A DNA stretch of 64,000 nt from a virus: the IMG/VR virus record IMGVR_UViG_3300043411_002995, positions 47,706-111,705 of that record, one strand, 5' to 3'. A program made the position numbers and the translations under genes. This document shows, piece after piece, positions 8,110 to 16,240 of the stretch; the first letter of the stretch is position 1, and each line of letters begins with the position of its first letter. The notes below the pieces were generated by a model. That model ran no database searches. It was given only the letters and a program-made list of their open reading frames with translations, and had not been told where the DNA came from.

Positions 8110-9006
8110 TCAGGTCAGCGTCATCTTGGCCGCGGCGCGCAGGTTGCCGTAGCCCATGCCGACGTACTCCCAGGTCTGCCACGACACCATGTCACCGCGC
8201 TTCTCGATGTAGAACTTGGTGTCGTTCAGGATGTAGAAGTTGCCGAGGTACTTCGGGTCCGTGAAGATGTACAGGGTGCCGGGCACCACGATCGACGACT
8301 TGATCGTCACCACCAGCTTGTGGCCGAGGATGGTGTTGTACTTGTAGCCGTTGACCAGGATCTCGCTGGCCAGCGGGGAGCCGATCACGGCGCCCTCCTG
8401 GGTCATGAAGTCGTCCCAGTCGGCCTTGTGCATCAGGATGGTGCCGACGGCGAGCTCGTCGGTGTCCAGCGCCTTGAAGAGCTTGACCAGGTTCTCGCTG
8501 GTCGCCGGGCCGGCGGCCGCGGGGGCGATGGTCTTGCCGTTCGCCGCGATCACCGCGTCGGTGAACTCGATGAACTTGCCGTCCTCGATCTTCTGGATGT
8601 CCTTGACCGAGTTCTCCTCGATGACCTTGGTCACCGGGTAGTCGTAGGCCAGGAGCTCCGCCTCGTTCTTCTTGAACTTGTCGGACTCGATCTTGAAGAA
8701 CGGGATCTCGTAGCGGTCGCTCTCGATGTACCGCTCGTGGGTCTTGCCCCGGAAGTTGACCGCGGCCGCCGAGCTCTGCGGCTCGATGTCGACGATCTTG
8801 ACCAGGGTGTCGTGGTTGACCGACCGCTGGCAGTCGGCCTTGGTGAGGTACTCCGGCGGCAGGATGCTGCGCACGAAGCTGACCTCGCGGAGGCGCTCGC
8901 GCACGAAGGCACCGCCGGCCTGGGCGGCCTTCTCGAGGCCGTCCGCCGTGTCCAGGCGCGAGACGAAGAGGTTGTTGAAGGTGGCCGCGTCGATCTGGGG
9001 GTCCAT
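8110..9006 (-). CDS. Major capsid protein
   Basis: The 298-residue product fits the HK97-like capsid layout: an N-terminal arm, a long helix region (about 45-120) and alternating strands and helices to the C-terminus. The C-terminal half has features typical of these proteins: a P-domain-like stretch (KADWDDFMTQEGAVIGSPLA), LGHKLVVTIKSSIVVPGTLYIF, and a final region with EKRGDMVSWQTWEYVG. It is flanked by small head-protein genes, with the protease a few genes upstream. Residues 24-28 read LEKAA, close to the KxA pattern of nearby proteins, so a short N-terminal propeptide may be removed. Near-capsomer stoichiometry would be expected. Confidence 0.85.
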   Translation of the reverse strand: MDPQIDAATFNNLFVSRLDTADGLEKAAQAGGAFVRERLREVSFVRSILPPEYLTKADCQRSVNHDTLVKIVDIEPQSSAAAVNFRGKTHERYIESDRYEIPFFKIESDKFKKNEAELLAYDYPVTKVIEENSVKDIQKIEDGKFIEFTDAVIAANGKTIAPAAAGPATSENLVKLFKALDTDELAVGTILMHKADWDDFMTQEGAVIGSPLASEILVNGYKYNTILGHKLVVTIKSSIVVPGTLYIFTDPKYLGNFYILNDTKFYIEKRGDMVSWQTWEYVGMGYGNLRAAAKMTLT

Positions 9007-9059
9007 CTGGTCGTTCTCCTGGCGCTGAGGTGGTTGGTGGGGGTGGGCCTACCGTGGCC

Positions 9060-9566
9060 TCAGAGACCCGGCGACTCGTAGTGGAGGACGCCGCTGGCGA
9101 CCTCGATGACGCGCCCGACGACGCCCTGCAGCTGGCGCGCGTCCATGGTCGCCGGGTTGGGGGCGTCGAGGTAGCCGCGGTCCTCGGCGGCGTCGAACAC
9201 GACGACCAGGAGGTAGCCGGGGGCGAAGGTGCCGCCGGTGTTGTAGAACGTGGTCTTGGCCTGGTACGTCCCGCTCAGGACGGTGATCGCGCCGGTGGCC
9301 AGGGTGTCGGACTGGCCATCGCCGCCCGGCACGCGGAGGGTCCAGCAGACCTTGGCGCCGAGGGCGGGCGAGTTGATGTCGTCGGCGACGACGACCTTGG
9401 CGGCCTTGGTGACGCCACCGCTGGTGGCGGGCTTGACCCACTCGCCCGGATCGAACCGGAGGGTGGTGTCGACGACGAGCAGGTCCTGGCGGAGCATCTC
9501 GTCGCCGCCACGGACGATCTCGAAGTCGCGGGCGGCGCGGACATCCTTGGGAACGGGGAAGGTCAT
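9060..9566 (-). CDS. Putative capsid decoration or head protein
   Basis: The 168-residue, beta-rich product is encoded just upstream of the capsid gene. A hydrophobic strand (PGYLLVVVFDAAEDRGYL) and a central segment with Gly/Thr-rich turns suggest a compact beta-sandwich. Decoration or cement proteins commonly lie next to the major capsid gene, which motivates the call. No specific family is recognised and no catalytic motif is present. Its start has an AGGAGA ribosome site close upstream. Confidence 0.62.
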   Translation of the reverse strand: MTFPVPKDVRAARDFEIVRGGDEMLRQDLLVVDTTLRFDPGEWVKPATSGGVTKAAKVVVADDINSPALGAKVCWTLRVPGGDGQSDTLATGAITVLSGTYQAKTTFYNTGGTFAPGYLLVVVFDAAEDRGYLDAPNPATMDARQLQGVVGRVIEVASGVLHYESPGL

Positions 9567-9588
9567 CTGTCTCTCCTGGGGTCTGGGG

Positions 9589-9915
9589 TCAGTCGGCCAG
9601 CGTGTGGAAGAACGCCGTCACCGCAGAATCGCCGCCGGCAACCGTGCCGCCAGCGCTGGCGACCTTGCCGAGATCCGGCATGTCGACGTCGAGCTCGAGC
9701 GCCTGCTCGAGCACCTCGAGGTTCTTCTCGAGGAGCGAGGCCACCTTGATCTGGAAGGCCTCGTAGGACTCGAAGGGCGGGATCTTCCCCCGCTCCACCA
9801 TCGAGAACGCGAGCTTCGTCGCGTCCTCGCGCTTCTGCGCCCGGTCCAGCGCGTCAGCCGCCTCCTTCAGGAGGTCGTTCTTGTCGTCGATCTTGATCAC
9901 GTCGTTGGTCGCCAT
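9589..9915 (-). CDS. Small acidic helical head-region protein
   Basis: ATG 9915 is preceded by a clear GAGGAG site, which decides the start against a longer upstream frame. The 108-residue product is acidic and mostly helical (DDKNDLLKEAADALDRAQKR), with a coiled-coil-like core around 55-85. Position just upstream of the capsid pair would suit a scaffolding-type or small head protein. No membrane segment. The family is not recognised. Confidence 0.65.
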   Translation of the reverse strand: MATNDVIKIDDKNDLLKEAADALDRAQKREDATKLAFSMVERGKIPPFESYEAFQIKVASLLEKNLEVLEQALELDVDMPDLGKVASAGGTVAGGDSAVTAFFHTLAD

Positions 9916-9966
9916 GTTCTCCTCGGGGTCGTGTCGATGATCGGCTGACCGTCCGGGAGTCGCAGC

Positions 9967-10018
9967 TTGAGATCCCATCCTCTCACGGGATCTCAATACG
10001 TCAACTCAGCCGTTGACG
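9967..10018. repeat. Two adjacent perfect inverted repeats
   Basis: TTGAGATCCC (9967-9976) and GGGATCTCAA (9987-9996) form a perfect 10-base inverted repeat with a 10-base loop. Directly beside it CGTCAAC (9999-10005) and GTTGACG (10012-10018) form a second, flanking the stop codon of the upstream minus-strand gene. Neither has a T run. They could be hairpins in the mRNA or operator half-sites; the minus-strand TTGACG hexamers also resemble -35 boxes. Confidence 0.6.
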
Positions 10019-10863
10019 ATGACCACGCCGGACTTCTTCTTCTCGGGCTCGGACTTCCCGCCGTTGATCGCGCGGTACGCGAGCGCGCCGCCGCCGAGGT
10101 ACAGCGCCGGCTTCTTCATCTTCTTGAGCTGGTCGTTGGTCACGCCGAGCTGCGTGCCGCCGATGTTGACGCCGAGCGCCTTGCCACCGGCCGCCCCGCC
10201 GCTCGCCGCCGAGGCGGCGGGCGTGACCGCCTGCCGGAGCTCCTTCATGGCGGGCAGGTGGGCGAAGCCCTTGTTGTCGCCCAGGATCGCGTGGACGGTG
10301 GCGTCGGGGTACTTCTTCCGGAGCTTCTCGACGAACTTCATCTTCTCGATGTCGCCGAGGCCATCGTAGGCCCGCGCCGAGCTCTTCCAGCTGCGGAGCG
10401 CGCTCTCCGCATGCTGCTTCGCCTTGTCGACGGTGGACCCGGCGCGACTGGAGCGCAGGCTCGAGCCGATCTCGCCGAAGAACCGGCGGATGCCGCCGGG
10501 TGCCGCGGCCTTCTCGAGGAACTCGGCGATCGCCTCGGGCGAATGGCCGGCCTCGAGCGCCACCTTGATGAAGGCGGCGGTGTCCACGGTGGGCGCCGCC
10601 GGCGCCGCCGTCTTGGTCTGGCCGCCGTCGATGGCGGCGATCTCCGCCATCGTCCGACGGATGATCTCGACGGACGCGACCTTCTCGGCCAGGGTCGCGT
10701 TCCCCGCCGCGACCTGGTCGGCCGGCGAGGCCTCGGCTGCACGGCGACACCGCGCGGCGAGCTTGGAGAAGTCGGGCTTCGCCGGCGCCGCCGTCTTGGT
10801 GTGCCGAGCGCCGAGGTTGTTCACCCCGGTCTCGTTGAGCAGCTCGTCGAGTGTGAAGCCCAT
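10006..10863 (-). CDS. Lys/Ala-rich probable internal head protein
   Basis: The 285-residue product starts MGFTLDELLNETG and then carries several copies of a hydrophobic-x-K-x-A motif: HTKTAAP, DFSKLAA, LAEKVAS, QTKTAAP, FIKVALE, FLEKAAA. The N-terminal 120 residues are helical and low in complexity, and a more ordered basic region follows (RRFFGEIGSSLRSS and later). The tail is Lys-rich. Repeated KxA motifs near the prohead-protease gene suggest a processed head component, which is inference. No enzyme motif is evident. Confidence 0.7.
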   Translation of the reverse strand: MGFTLDELLNETGVNNLGARHTKTAAPAKPDFSKLAARCRRAAEASPADQVAAGNATLAEKVASVEIIRRTMAEIAAIDGGQTKTAAPAAPTVDTAAFIKVALEAGHSPEAIAEFLEKAAAPGGIRRFFGEIGSSLRSSRAGSTVDKAKQHAESALRSWKSSARAYDGLGDIEKMKFVEKLRKKYPDATVHAILGDNKGFAHLPAMKELRQAVTPAASAASGGAAGGKALGVNIGGTQLGVTNDQLKKMKKPALYLGGGALAYRAINGGKSEPEKKKSGVVIVNG

Positions 10864-10901
10864 GTGAGTTCCCCCGGATCGAAGATCGGAAGCGACGGGG
10901 C

Positions 10902-11387
10902 TCAGCGGCCCATGTGCTTGGCGAGCAGCCGCGACACGTACTGCGGATCCGCCGCCATCTTGGCGAGGATCTTCTTCTTCCGCGCCCGGACCTTGGCGGC
11001 CGAGGTCTTCTCCTCGCCGCTGTCCTCCTTGGACTCGCGCGGCTCGGTCTTCTCCTCGTACTCGGAGTCGTCCTCCTCGTCGCCCTCCTTCTTCTCCTTC
11101 TTCTTGCCGCCCATGGCCGCGGCCATGGCCTCCTCGAAGGCGGACTTCTTGTCCGCCTCGCCGGCGCCCGGCATCGCCTCGTCGACGGCGATCTTCACCA
11201 TGTCGGCGAAGACGTGGTGGGCGAGGGTACGACCGATCGCGTCGTAGTCCTGCGCCTGCTTGAGGAGGCCGGGGTCGACCTGGCTGAGGTCGCGGGCGGG
11301 CGGGAGCCCCTGCGCGGCGCGCACCTGCGCGACCTTCTCGTGATCGCGCGACTGCATCGCGCCGAAGACTGCCTTGAGCGAGTTCAT
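10902..11387 (-). CDS. Paralogous head-region protein, copy 1
   Basis: ATG 11387 is chosen because the encoded N-terminus (MNSLKAVFGAMQSRDHEKVA) matches that of the neighbouring gene's internal Met region; the longer frame runs into that gene. The 161-residue product shares a module, KQAQDYDAIGRTLAHHVFAD, with the two related genes at 11434-12147 and 14824-15228. The C-terminal half is a highly charged Lys/Glu tail. It is not a known enzyme. A role in head assembly fits the cluster. Confidence 0.7.
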   Translation of the reverse strand: MNSLKAVFGAMQSRDHEKVAQVRAAQGLPPARDLSQVDPGLLKQAQDYDAIGRTLAHHVFADMVKIAVDEAMPGAGEADKKSAFEEAMAAAMGGKKKEKKEGDEEDDSEYEEKTEPRESKEDSGEEKTSAAKVRARKKKILAKMAADPQYVSRLLAKHMGR

Positions 11388-11433
11388 GGTGTGCTCCGCG
11401 TTCGTGGGGGGAGGTGGGTCGGCTACGCCAGGC

Positions 11434-12147
11434 TCAGGCCTGGAGGTCGCGGACCGTGGCGAAGCCGAGCGGCGAGCCGCCACCCAGGCCGATCGCGGCC
11501 GCCTCGGGGTCGGTGCCGGTGCCCTGGCCGGCCGAGATGGTCTTGGTCGGGGCGAGGGTGTCCGAGTAGGTCTGCTTCGGGCCGGGGCCCGAGGTGACCA
11601 TCTTCTCGTCGTGGTTCGCCGACCCGGCGAAGTTGGTCTCGAGCGTGGGCAGGCCGCGCTCGCCGAGCGCCGGGGTCTTCGCCCCCGACTCCGACTCGGT
11701 CATCTGGTTGTCGGGGGCGGTCGTCGCCAGGCCCTCGGCCAGCTTGTGGAACTCGGAGAAGAAGCCGCGCGCCATGATGCGGCCGGCGGCGTCGTACTCC
11801 TGCGCGACCTTCATGATCTGGCCGTCGTCCTCGTCGGCGACCTGCTCCTCGGCCTCGGCGGCCGCGAGCTTCTCCGCCATGGCGGCGAAGTCGACGTCGT
11901 CCTGCTCGACCTCGGGCGCCGGCGCGTGAGCGGCGGCCGCGGCCTGCTTGACGTGATCCTGATCGGTGAGCGCGAGGTAGAGGCTGGCGAGCGAGTTCAT
12001 CTGGTCTCCTCCGGAGGCGAGCTTGGTGTGGTCGCCGCCGGTGGCGGCAGGCTTGCGCGCCGGCGGCGCGCCGGTCGCGGAATCGTGGGTCGTGGTCTCG
12101 GTGCTGGCGGACGCGAACTTGTTCATCAGGTCGCTGAGGGTGGGCAT
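11434..12147 (-). CDS. Paralogous head-region protein, copy 2
   Basis: The 237-residue product contains MNSLASLYLALTDQDHVKQA at about residue 50, resembling the start of the downstream paralog. The shared module VAQEYDAAGRIMARGFFSEF follows at about 115-135, ending in HKLAEG. Flanking sections are Ala/Glu-rich and disordered, and the C-terminus is Gly/Thr-rich. The frame starts at ATG 12147, two bases from the stop of the protease gene. An internal start producing a shorter form is possible. Confidence 0.7.
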   Translation of the reverse strand: MPTLSDLMNKFASASTETTTHDSATGAPPARKPAATGGDHTKLASGGDQMNSLASLYLALTDQDHVKQAAAAAHAPAPEVEQDDVDFAAMAEKLAAAEAEEQVADEDDGQIMKVAQEYDAAGRIMARGFFSEFHKLAEGLATTAPDNQMTESESGAKTPALGERGLPTLETNFAGSANHDEKMVTSGPGPKQTYSDTLAPTKTISAGQGTGTDPEAAAIGLGGGSPLGFATVRDLQA

Positions 12148-12149
12148 GG

Positions 12150-13967
12150 TCAGATCTCCTTCATGCGCCGCGCGAGCCGCTGGACCGACTCGAGGATCGA
12201 GGCGTCGAGAGCCGGATCGCTCATCAGCCCGCCGAACTTGGTGAGGTGGTGAGTCGCGCGATCGTGCGGTGCTGCAACAGACGCGAGTCGCTCGAAGCCT
12301 CCACGGCTCCCGGCTTGCGATCGTTGCTGTTGAACACCTGCATGGATGTACGCGAGTGGGATCAATCCTGTGATCCCGGCCGTCTTGCGCTGATGGTAGG
12401 CTGGGCCGTTTTTTGCGTCAAGTCCGGCACCTGTGCCGTGGGGCTCCAGATCCCGCGGCGCCCCCAGCTGTTGCGCTGCCACGGTCGCCCCGACACCTGC
12501 GCTGATCAGGAGCGGGAGCATCCAAGGGTGCTTCGCGATCGCGCGCACCGGCGACGGCGCCTTCTCGACCAGCTGGGGGAACGCCCGACGGAAGACCATG
12601 AACCCGGCGGCGAGTGCGAGGCTGGCGGGCACCACGCCGGGCATACCCGACGAGAGCCGTCGCTGCTCGTTCGTCATGGGATACCACTGGCTGTCGCGGT
12701 TGTACCCCTCGATCTCCCCGCGCTTCTCCATCCGCTCGAGGCGGGCGGCGAGGATCTCGGGATAGCAGCTCCGGTCGGCGATGTAGGGGCGCAGCTGCAG
12801 CGCGACCTTCTCGCTGACGTCGTGCTCGCTCAGGTGCTCGAGCTCGCGTGCCCACTTCGGCATCGGGCCAGGCCGGTGCTCGTCGAACACCAGGCGGTGG
12901 GCCGCCAGCTTGTCCGCGAGGGCACGGGCGCCCTGCTTGACCAGGATGATCCGCTGGAACTCCTGCGGGCGCAGGTCGATCCCCAACGCGGCGAGCGTGG
13001 CGAAGATCTCGCGCAGCGGGAAGCCCGTGAGCTGGTTGAGCAGCGCCGGCGGCAACGCCGGCTCGGTCGACTTGACCGCACCGGCGTCCTCCATGAAGGC
13101 GTCGACCTTCGCCTGGTCGGACGGCGTCACGCCCTCGATCTTCGTCTCGCCCGCCGGGACCTCCTTGGTCAGGTCGGCGGTCTTGCGCGCCGAGCTCGCC
13201 TTCTCGGCGGCCGCGTACTTGGCGTAGAAGCTCTCGCCGAGCTCGGCCGAGCTCGGCCGGATCTCGTAGATGCACCCATCGTGCGCGACCTTCTTCAAGA
13301 CGTGGCTCGCCTTCTCGGCACCGATCGTCACGAAGGAAATGTCGAAGAACTTCGGCTTGTCGTTGAACGCGAAGACCCGCCGTCCGTCCGGCAGGATCTT
13401 GTTCATCTGGTAGCGGAGGTGCGGGCAGTACTCGGCCCGGTTCTTCGCGCGGTTGCCGCAGACGGAGCAGCGGTCCCACGGGACCCGGCACCCCATCGAG
13501 ACGTCCCAGTACCGGTTCGCGGCGAGGTCGCCGAGGATGTCCTGGCACTTCGCGTCGTCGACGCGGACGATCAGCAGGACGCGGTGCATGCCCGGGTCGT
13601 AGGCCGAGAGCGTGACCTTCTCGCCGTACGCCCGCGCCGGGTCCTTGTTGACGTGGTGCTTGAACGGGTAGGCGTAGTGCTGGAACGTCTCGTAGCCGTA
13701 CTCGGGACCGGGGTGGCGCAGCGCCTCCTCGGGGAAGTAGTCGCCGTTGACGTTCGACCCGTAGTACTCGCCCGACCCCATCGCGTCGATGAGCAGCTGG
13801 GTCTTGCCCGGGATCGGCGCCGCCGATCGCAGGTACTGCTCGATGGACGCGGGGAGCTCGCGCGCCATCTTGATGTGGCCGATCGACCGCTCGAGGTTGG
13901 CCTCGATCGGGAAGATGTGCGGGCCGGTCCGCGCGTCGTACCCAGCGTAGTTGATCAGCTTGTACAA
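12150..13967 (-). CDS. Prohead protease with long C-terminal extension
   Basis: The 605-residue product begins at TTG 13967, preceded by GGTGGAAG. It has the layout of herpesvirus/T4-gp21-type prohead proteases: a conserved SNVNGDYFPEEAL segment (71-83), a histidine motif FKHHVNKDP (102-110) and a serine motif DVSMGCR (155-161), with KFFDISFV (206-213). His104 or 105 and Ser157 are the likely catalytic pair. A CxxC...CxH cluster (167-183) may bind zinc. Usual proteases of this class are near 200-250 residues, so about 370 additional C-terminal residues are unusual. It probably cleaves scaffold and head proteins during maturation. Confidence 0.8.
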   Translation of the reverse strand: MYKLINYAGYDARTGPHIFPIEANLERSIGHIKMARELPASIEQYLRSAAPIPGKTQLLIDAMGSGEYYGSNVNGDYFPEEALRHPGPEYGYETFQHYAYPFKHHVNKDPARAYGEKVTLSAYDPGMHRVLLIVRVDDAKCQDILGDLAANRYWDVSMGCRVPWDRCSVCGNRAKNRAEYCPHLRYQMNKILPDGRRVFAFNDKPKFFDISFVTIGAEKASHVLKKVAHDGCIYEIRPSSAELGESFYAKYAAAEKASSARKTADLTKEVPAGETKIEGVTPSDQAKVDAFMEDAGAVKSTEPALPPALLNQLTGFPLREIFATLAALGIDLRPQEFQRIILVKQGARALADKLAAHRLVFDEHRPGPMPKWARELEHLSEHDVSEKVALQLRPYIADRSCYPEILAARLERMEKRGEIEGYNRDSQWYPMTNEQRRLSSGMPGVVPASLALAAGFMVFRRAFPQLVEKAPSPVRAIAKHPWMLPLLISAGVGATVAAQQLGAPRDLEPHGTGAGLDAKNGPAYHQRKTAGITGLIPLAYIHAGVQQQRSQAGSRGGFERLASVAAPHDRATHHLTKFGGLMSDPALDASILESVQRLARRMKEI

Positions 13968-13971
13968 GCGA

Positions 13972-14811
13972 TCACTTCCACCGGGCGTTCCCGCCCGCGA
14001 CGGACGCTGACGGCCTGACCCGCGGCGTCTGCGGCGCCTGCTCGCTCCGAGCTTCGGCCGCCTGCATCCGCTGCACCTTCTCCTCGATGGTGACCGGCCC
14101 ACGCTTCGGCGCCGTCGGCCGGACTGCGCCGCCCATCCGCCCCTCGCGGATCTCGCCCACGTTGCGGTTGGCATCGGACCAGCGCTGAGCCTTGTTCGAG
14201 GGGGCGTTGTAGGCGGCCTCGGCGCGCGCCTTGGTCGCGGTGTAGTCCGTCCTCCGCGCCTGCATCCGCGCCTTGCGCGCGTCGGCCTCGGCCTGCGTGA
14301 GCTGCTTCCCAGAACCTGACGCGCGCGCCTGGGCGTTGACCAGCTCGCCGCCGACCATCACCTTGCGGCCCGGCGCGTTGTTGGCGTCGAACTTCTTGTT
14401 GTAGGCCTGCTCGCTGATGACGCGCTGCGCGCGCTGCGGGGCTGTCTCCCACGGCACGCCGGGGTCACCGCGACCGCCACCGCCCCCCTGCTTCTTCGGG
14501 GTGGCGGGCGGTGGAGTCGGATCTCCGGCCTTGCTCGGGCGGTAGCCGGGCGACGGACGCCATCCCTGGGGTGCGTTCTTCGCCGGCGACTCCATCTTCT
14601 GGGTCGGGATGGCGCCGAGCAGGTTGCCGCCGGGCGCGCCCATCTGGTTGGGCGGCTTGGGCGCCGGCGCGCCGGGGACGCCGGTCGAAGGAGGGCGAAC
14701 GATGCCGCCGGGCGGCGGCGGACGTGGAACCGACGGCACGCCAGCCGGCGCACCCCAAGGCCCTGCGACCTTGAGGAGCTCGTCGGCGAAGCCTGCGAGG
14801 TATCGGTTCAC
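13972..14811 (-). CDS. Pro-rich protein with N-terminal F-x-DEL targeting-like motif
   Basis: The 279-residue product starts MNRYLAGFADELLKVAGPWG, spaced like the T4 capsid-targeting peptide (aromatic residue, F, acidic residue, then A-G). A long Pro/Gly-rich low-complexity region follows (about 20-120), then a charged helical C-terminal half rich in Arg and Ala. It lies directly upstream of the protease gene. It could be an internal head protein delivered to the prohead and cut by the protease. No enzyme motif is visible. Confidence 0.7.
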   Translation of the reverse strand: MNRYLAGFADELLKVAGPWGAPAGVPSVPRPPPPGGIVRPPSTGVPGAPAPKPPNQMGAPGGNLLGAIPTQKMESPAKNAPQGWRPSPGYRPSKAGDPTPPPATPKKQGGGGGRGDPGVPWETAPQRAQRVISEQAYNKKFDANNAPGRKVMVGGELVNAQARASGSGKQLTQAEADARKARMQARRTDYTATKARAEAAYNAPSNKAQRWSDANRNVGEIREGRMGGAVRPTAPKRGPVTIEEKVQRMQAAEARSEQAPQTPRVRPSASVAGGNARWK

Positions 14812-14823
14812 GTCGATGGCCGA

Positions 14824-15228
14824 TCAGCCGCCCTGCGGGCGCGGCGGGAGCGGACCGTTGCCCAGGGTGACCTTGGCCTTCGGCGCGGCCTTCGGCGCGG
14901 GCATGCCCGGGTTCTTGTGCTGGCCGGTGACCGGGTTCATCTTGGTCTTGCTGCCGAACGCCTGGCCGGGGGCGTTGGTGTCGGTGGGCGCCGGGACCTT
15001 GGGCACGCCGCCGCCCGGGCCCTTGCGGCCGGCGCGGCCACCCGCGAACGGGTCGTAGCCCGAACCGGTGGCGTCGGCGAGCTTGCTCAGCTCGTCGGCG
15101 AACGCGCGCGCGGTGATCCGGCCCGCGGCGTCCTCCTCCTCCGCCTGCTTGATGATCTCGGCAGCCTGCTTCTCGAGCTCGGCATCCTTCGACGCCATGG
15201 TGTCGTACACGTCCGTGAGGGTTCGCAT
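14824..15228 (-). CDS. Paralogous head-region protein, copy 3, with DEL motif
   Basis: The 134-residue product starts MRTLTDVYDTMASKDAELEKQA, then carries EEDAAGRITARAFADELSKL, joining the paralog module of the two genes at 10902-12147 to the F-x-DEL-x-K peptide seen at other N-termini. The rest is Pro/Gly/Lys-rich and probably disordered. This copy links the two repeated elements, suggesting they are one targeting or processing signal. Function is otherwise unknown. Confidence 0.7.
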   Translation of the reverse strand: MRTLTDVYDTMASKDAELEKQAAEIIKQAEEEDAAGRITARAFADELSKLADATGSGYDPFAGGRAGRKGPGGGVPKVPAPTDTNAPGQAFGSKTKMNPVTGQHKNPGMPAPKAAPKAKVTLGNGPLPPRPQGG

Positions 15229-15246
15229 CTCCGTGTCTCCTTCGGG

Positions 15247-16236
15247 CTAGCGCCCCGTGATCAGTTTTCGCACGCCGCCCAGAACAGTACCAGCGGCGTT
15301 GACAGGCGGCTTGCGCCCGAACATCCGCCCCACCCGGCGCGTCGCGCCGCCGGCGAGGCCCAGGCCCATCTTGCCGAGGACCAGGGCGGCGATGGCCGAC
15401 CCCTGTGGGCTGCTGGTGATGGCCTTCACGGCCTCGTCGGCCTTGCCGGCCGCGCCGCGCGCGGCGATGCCGACGTTCTTCTTGAACTCGCTGCCGCGAT
15501 CGCCGATGTAGTTCGAGGCGCGGTTCGCGTACTCCTCGGCGGAGGCGGCGCTCTTCTCGATCCCGAAGGACGTGCCGAGGAACCGGGGCGAGGCGTGCTT
15601 GCCCATCTGCGAGCTCGAGGTTGCGCGGAGCGACATCGAGCCGCCCTCCACGAGCCCGTGCTTCGCGCCGGGGGCGCCGTGGCTGGGCGCGCGCGCCTCG
15701 CTGCTGTGGAAGCGCTCGCCACCGGCCTCGAGCGGCGCCGGCTGCTCCTTGGCCGGACGGTGGAACCCGGTCGGCAGGCCGCTGTCGGCGTCCCAGTCGC
15801 TGGGCGCCGCGCCCGCGCACTTCACCGCGCCCTTCTTCTTGGGCTGGCCGGTGCCGTACATGCCGCCGCCGGCCTCCTCGCCACCGGAGTCCATCCCGCC
15901 AGGGGTCACGGCGGGGCTGGCGCCGGCCGGCTCGCTCGGCTTGGCCGGCTTGGTCGACGGGTCGTCCTTCGCGGCCTCCGCCATCTTCTGGTGGAAGGTC
16001 GCGTCGTCACGCCCGGGGAGGTCGCGGAAGAACCGCCCGCCGCGCGGCTGCGCGGCCTTCTGGAAGAACATCCCATCGCCAGCGACCTTCCCGAGCGGCT
16101 GGCGCTCGGGGTTGGTCTGCGGGTGCTTCTTCTCGGGGAGGTCGCTCATGTTCGGGGTCTCCTTCGCCCACTCTCGCGCCTTCTTGGGGTTCGTGGCGAA
16201 GAAGAGGCGCTGCTGGGCCTTGGACTCGAAGGGCAC
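15247..16236 (-). CDS. DUF3008-like N-terminus on a large disordered protein
   Basis: GTG 16236 is preceded by GAAGG at suitable spacing. The first 38 residues (MPFESKAQQRLFFATNPKK, then AREWAKETPN..LPEKK) match the short SKAQ-type domain (DUF3008-like) common in phages and plasmids, usually a protein of 60-80 residues by itself. Here it is fused to about 290 further residues rich in Gly, Pro, Lys and Ala with KxA motifs (GKVAGDG, FQKAAQP, IEKSAAS), and a C-terminal Gly-rich hydrophobic stretch. Function is unknown. Confidence 0.7.
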   Translation of the reverse strand: MPFESKAQQRLFFATNPKKAREWAKETPNMSDLPEKKHPQTNPERQPLGKVAGDGMFFQKAAQPRGGRFFRDLPGRDDATFHQKMAEAAKDDPSTKPAKPSEPAGASPAVTPGGMDSGGEEAGGGMYGTGQPKKKGAVKCAGAAPSDWDADSGLPTGFHRPAKEQPAPLEAGGERFHSSEARAPSHGAPGAKHGLVEGGSMSLRATSSSQMGKHASPRFLGTSFGIEKSAASAEEYANRASNYIGDRGSEFKKNVGIAARGAAGKADEAVKAITSSPQGSAIAALVLGKMGLGLAGGATRRVGRMFGRKPPVNAAGTVLGGVRKLITGR

Positions 16237-16240
16237 GCGA

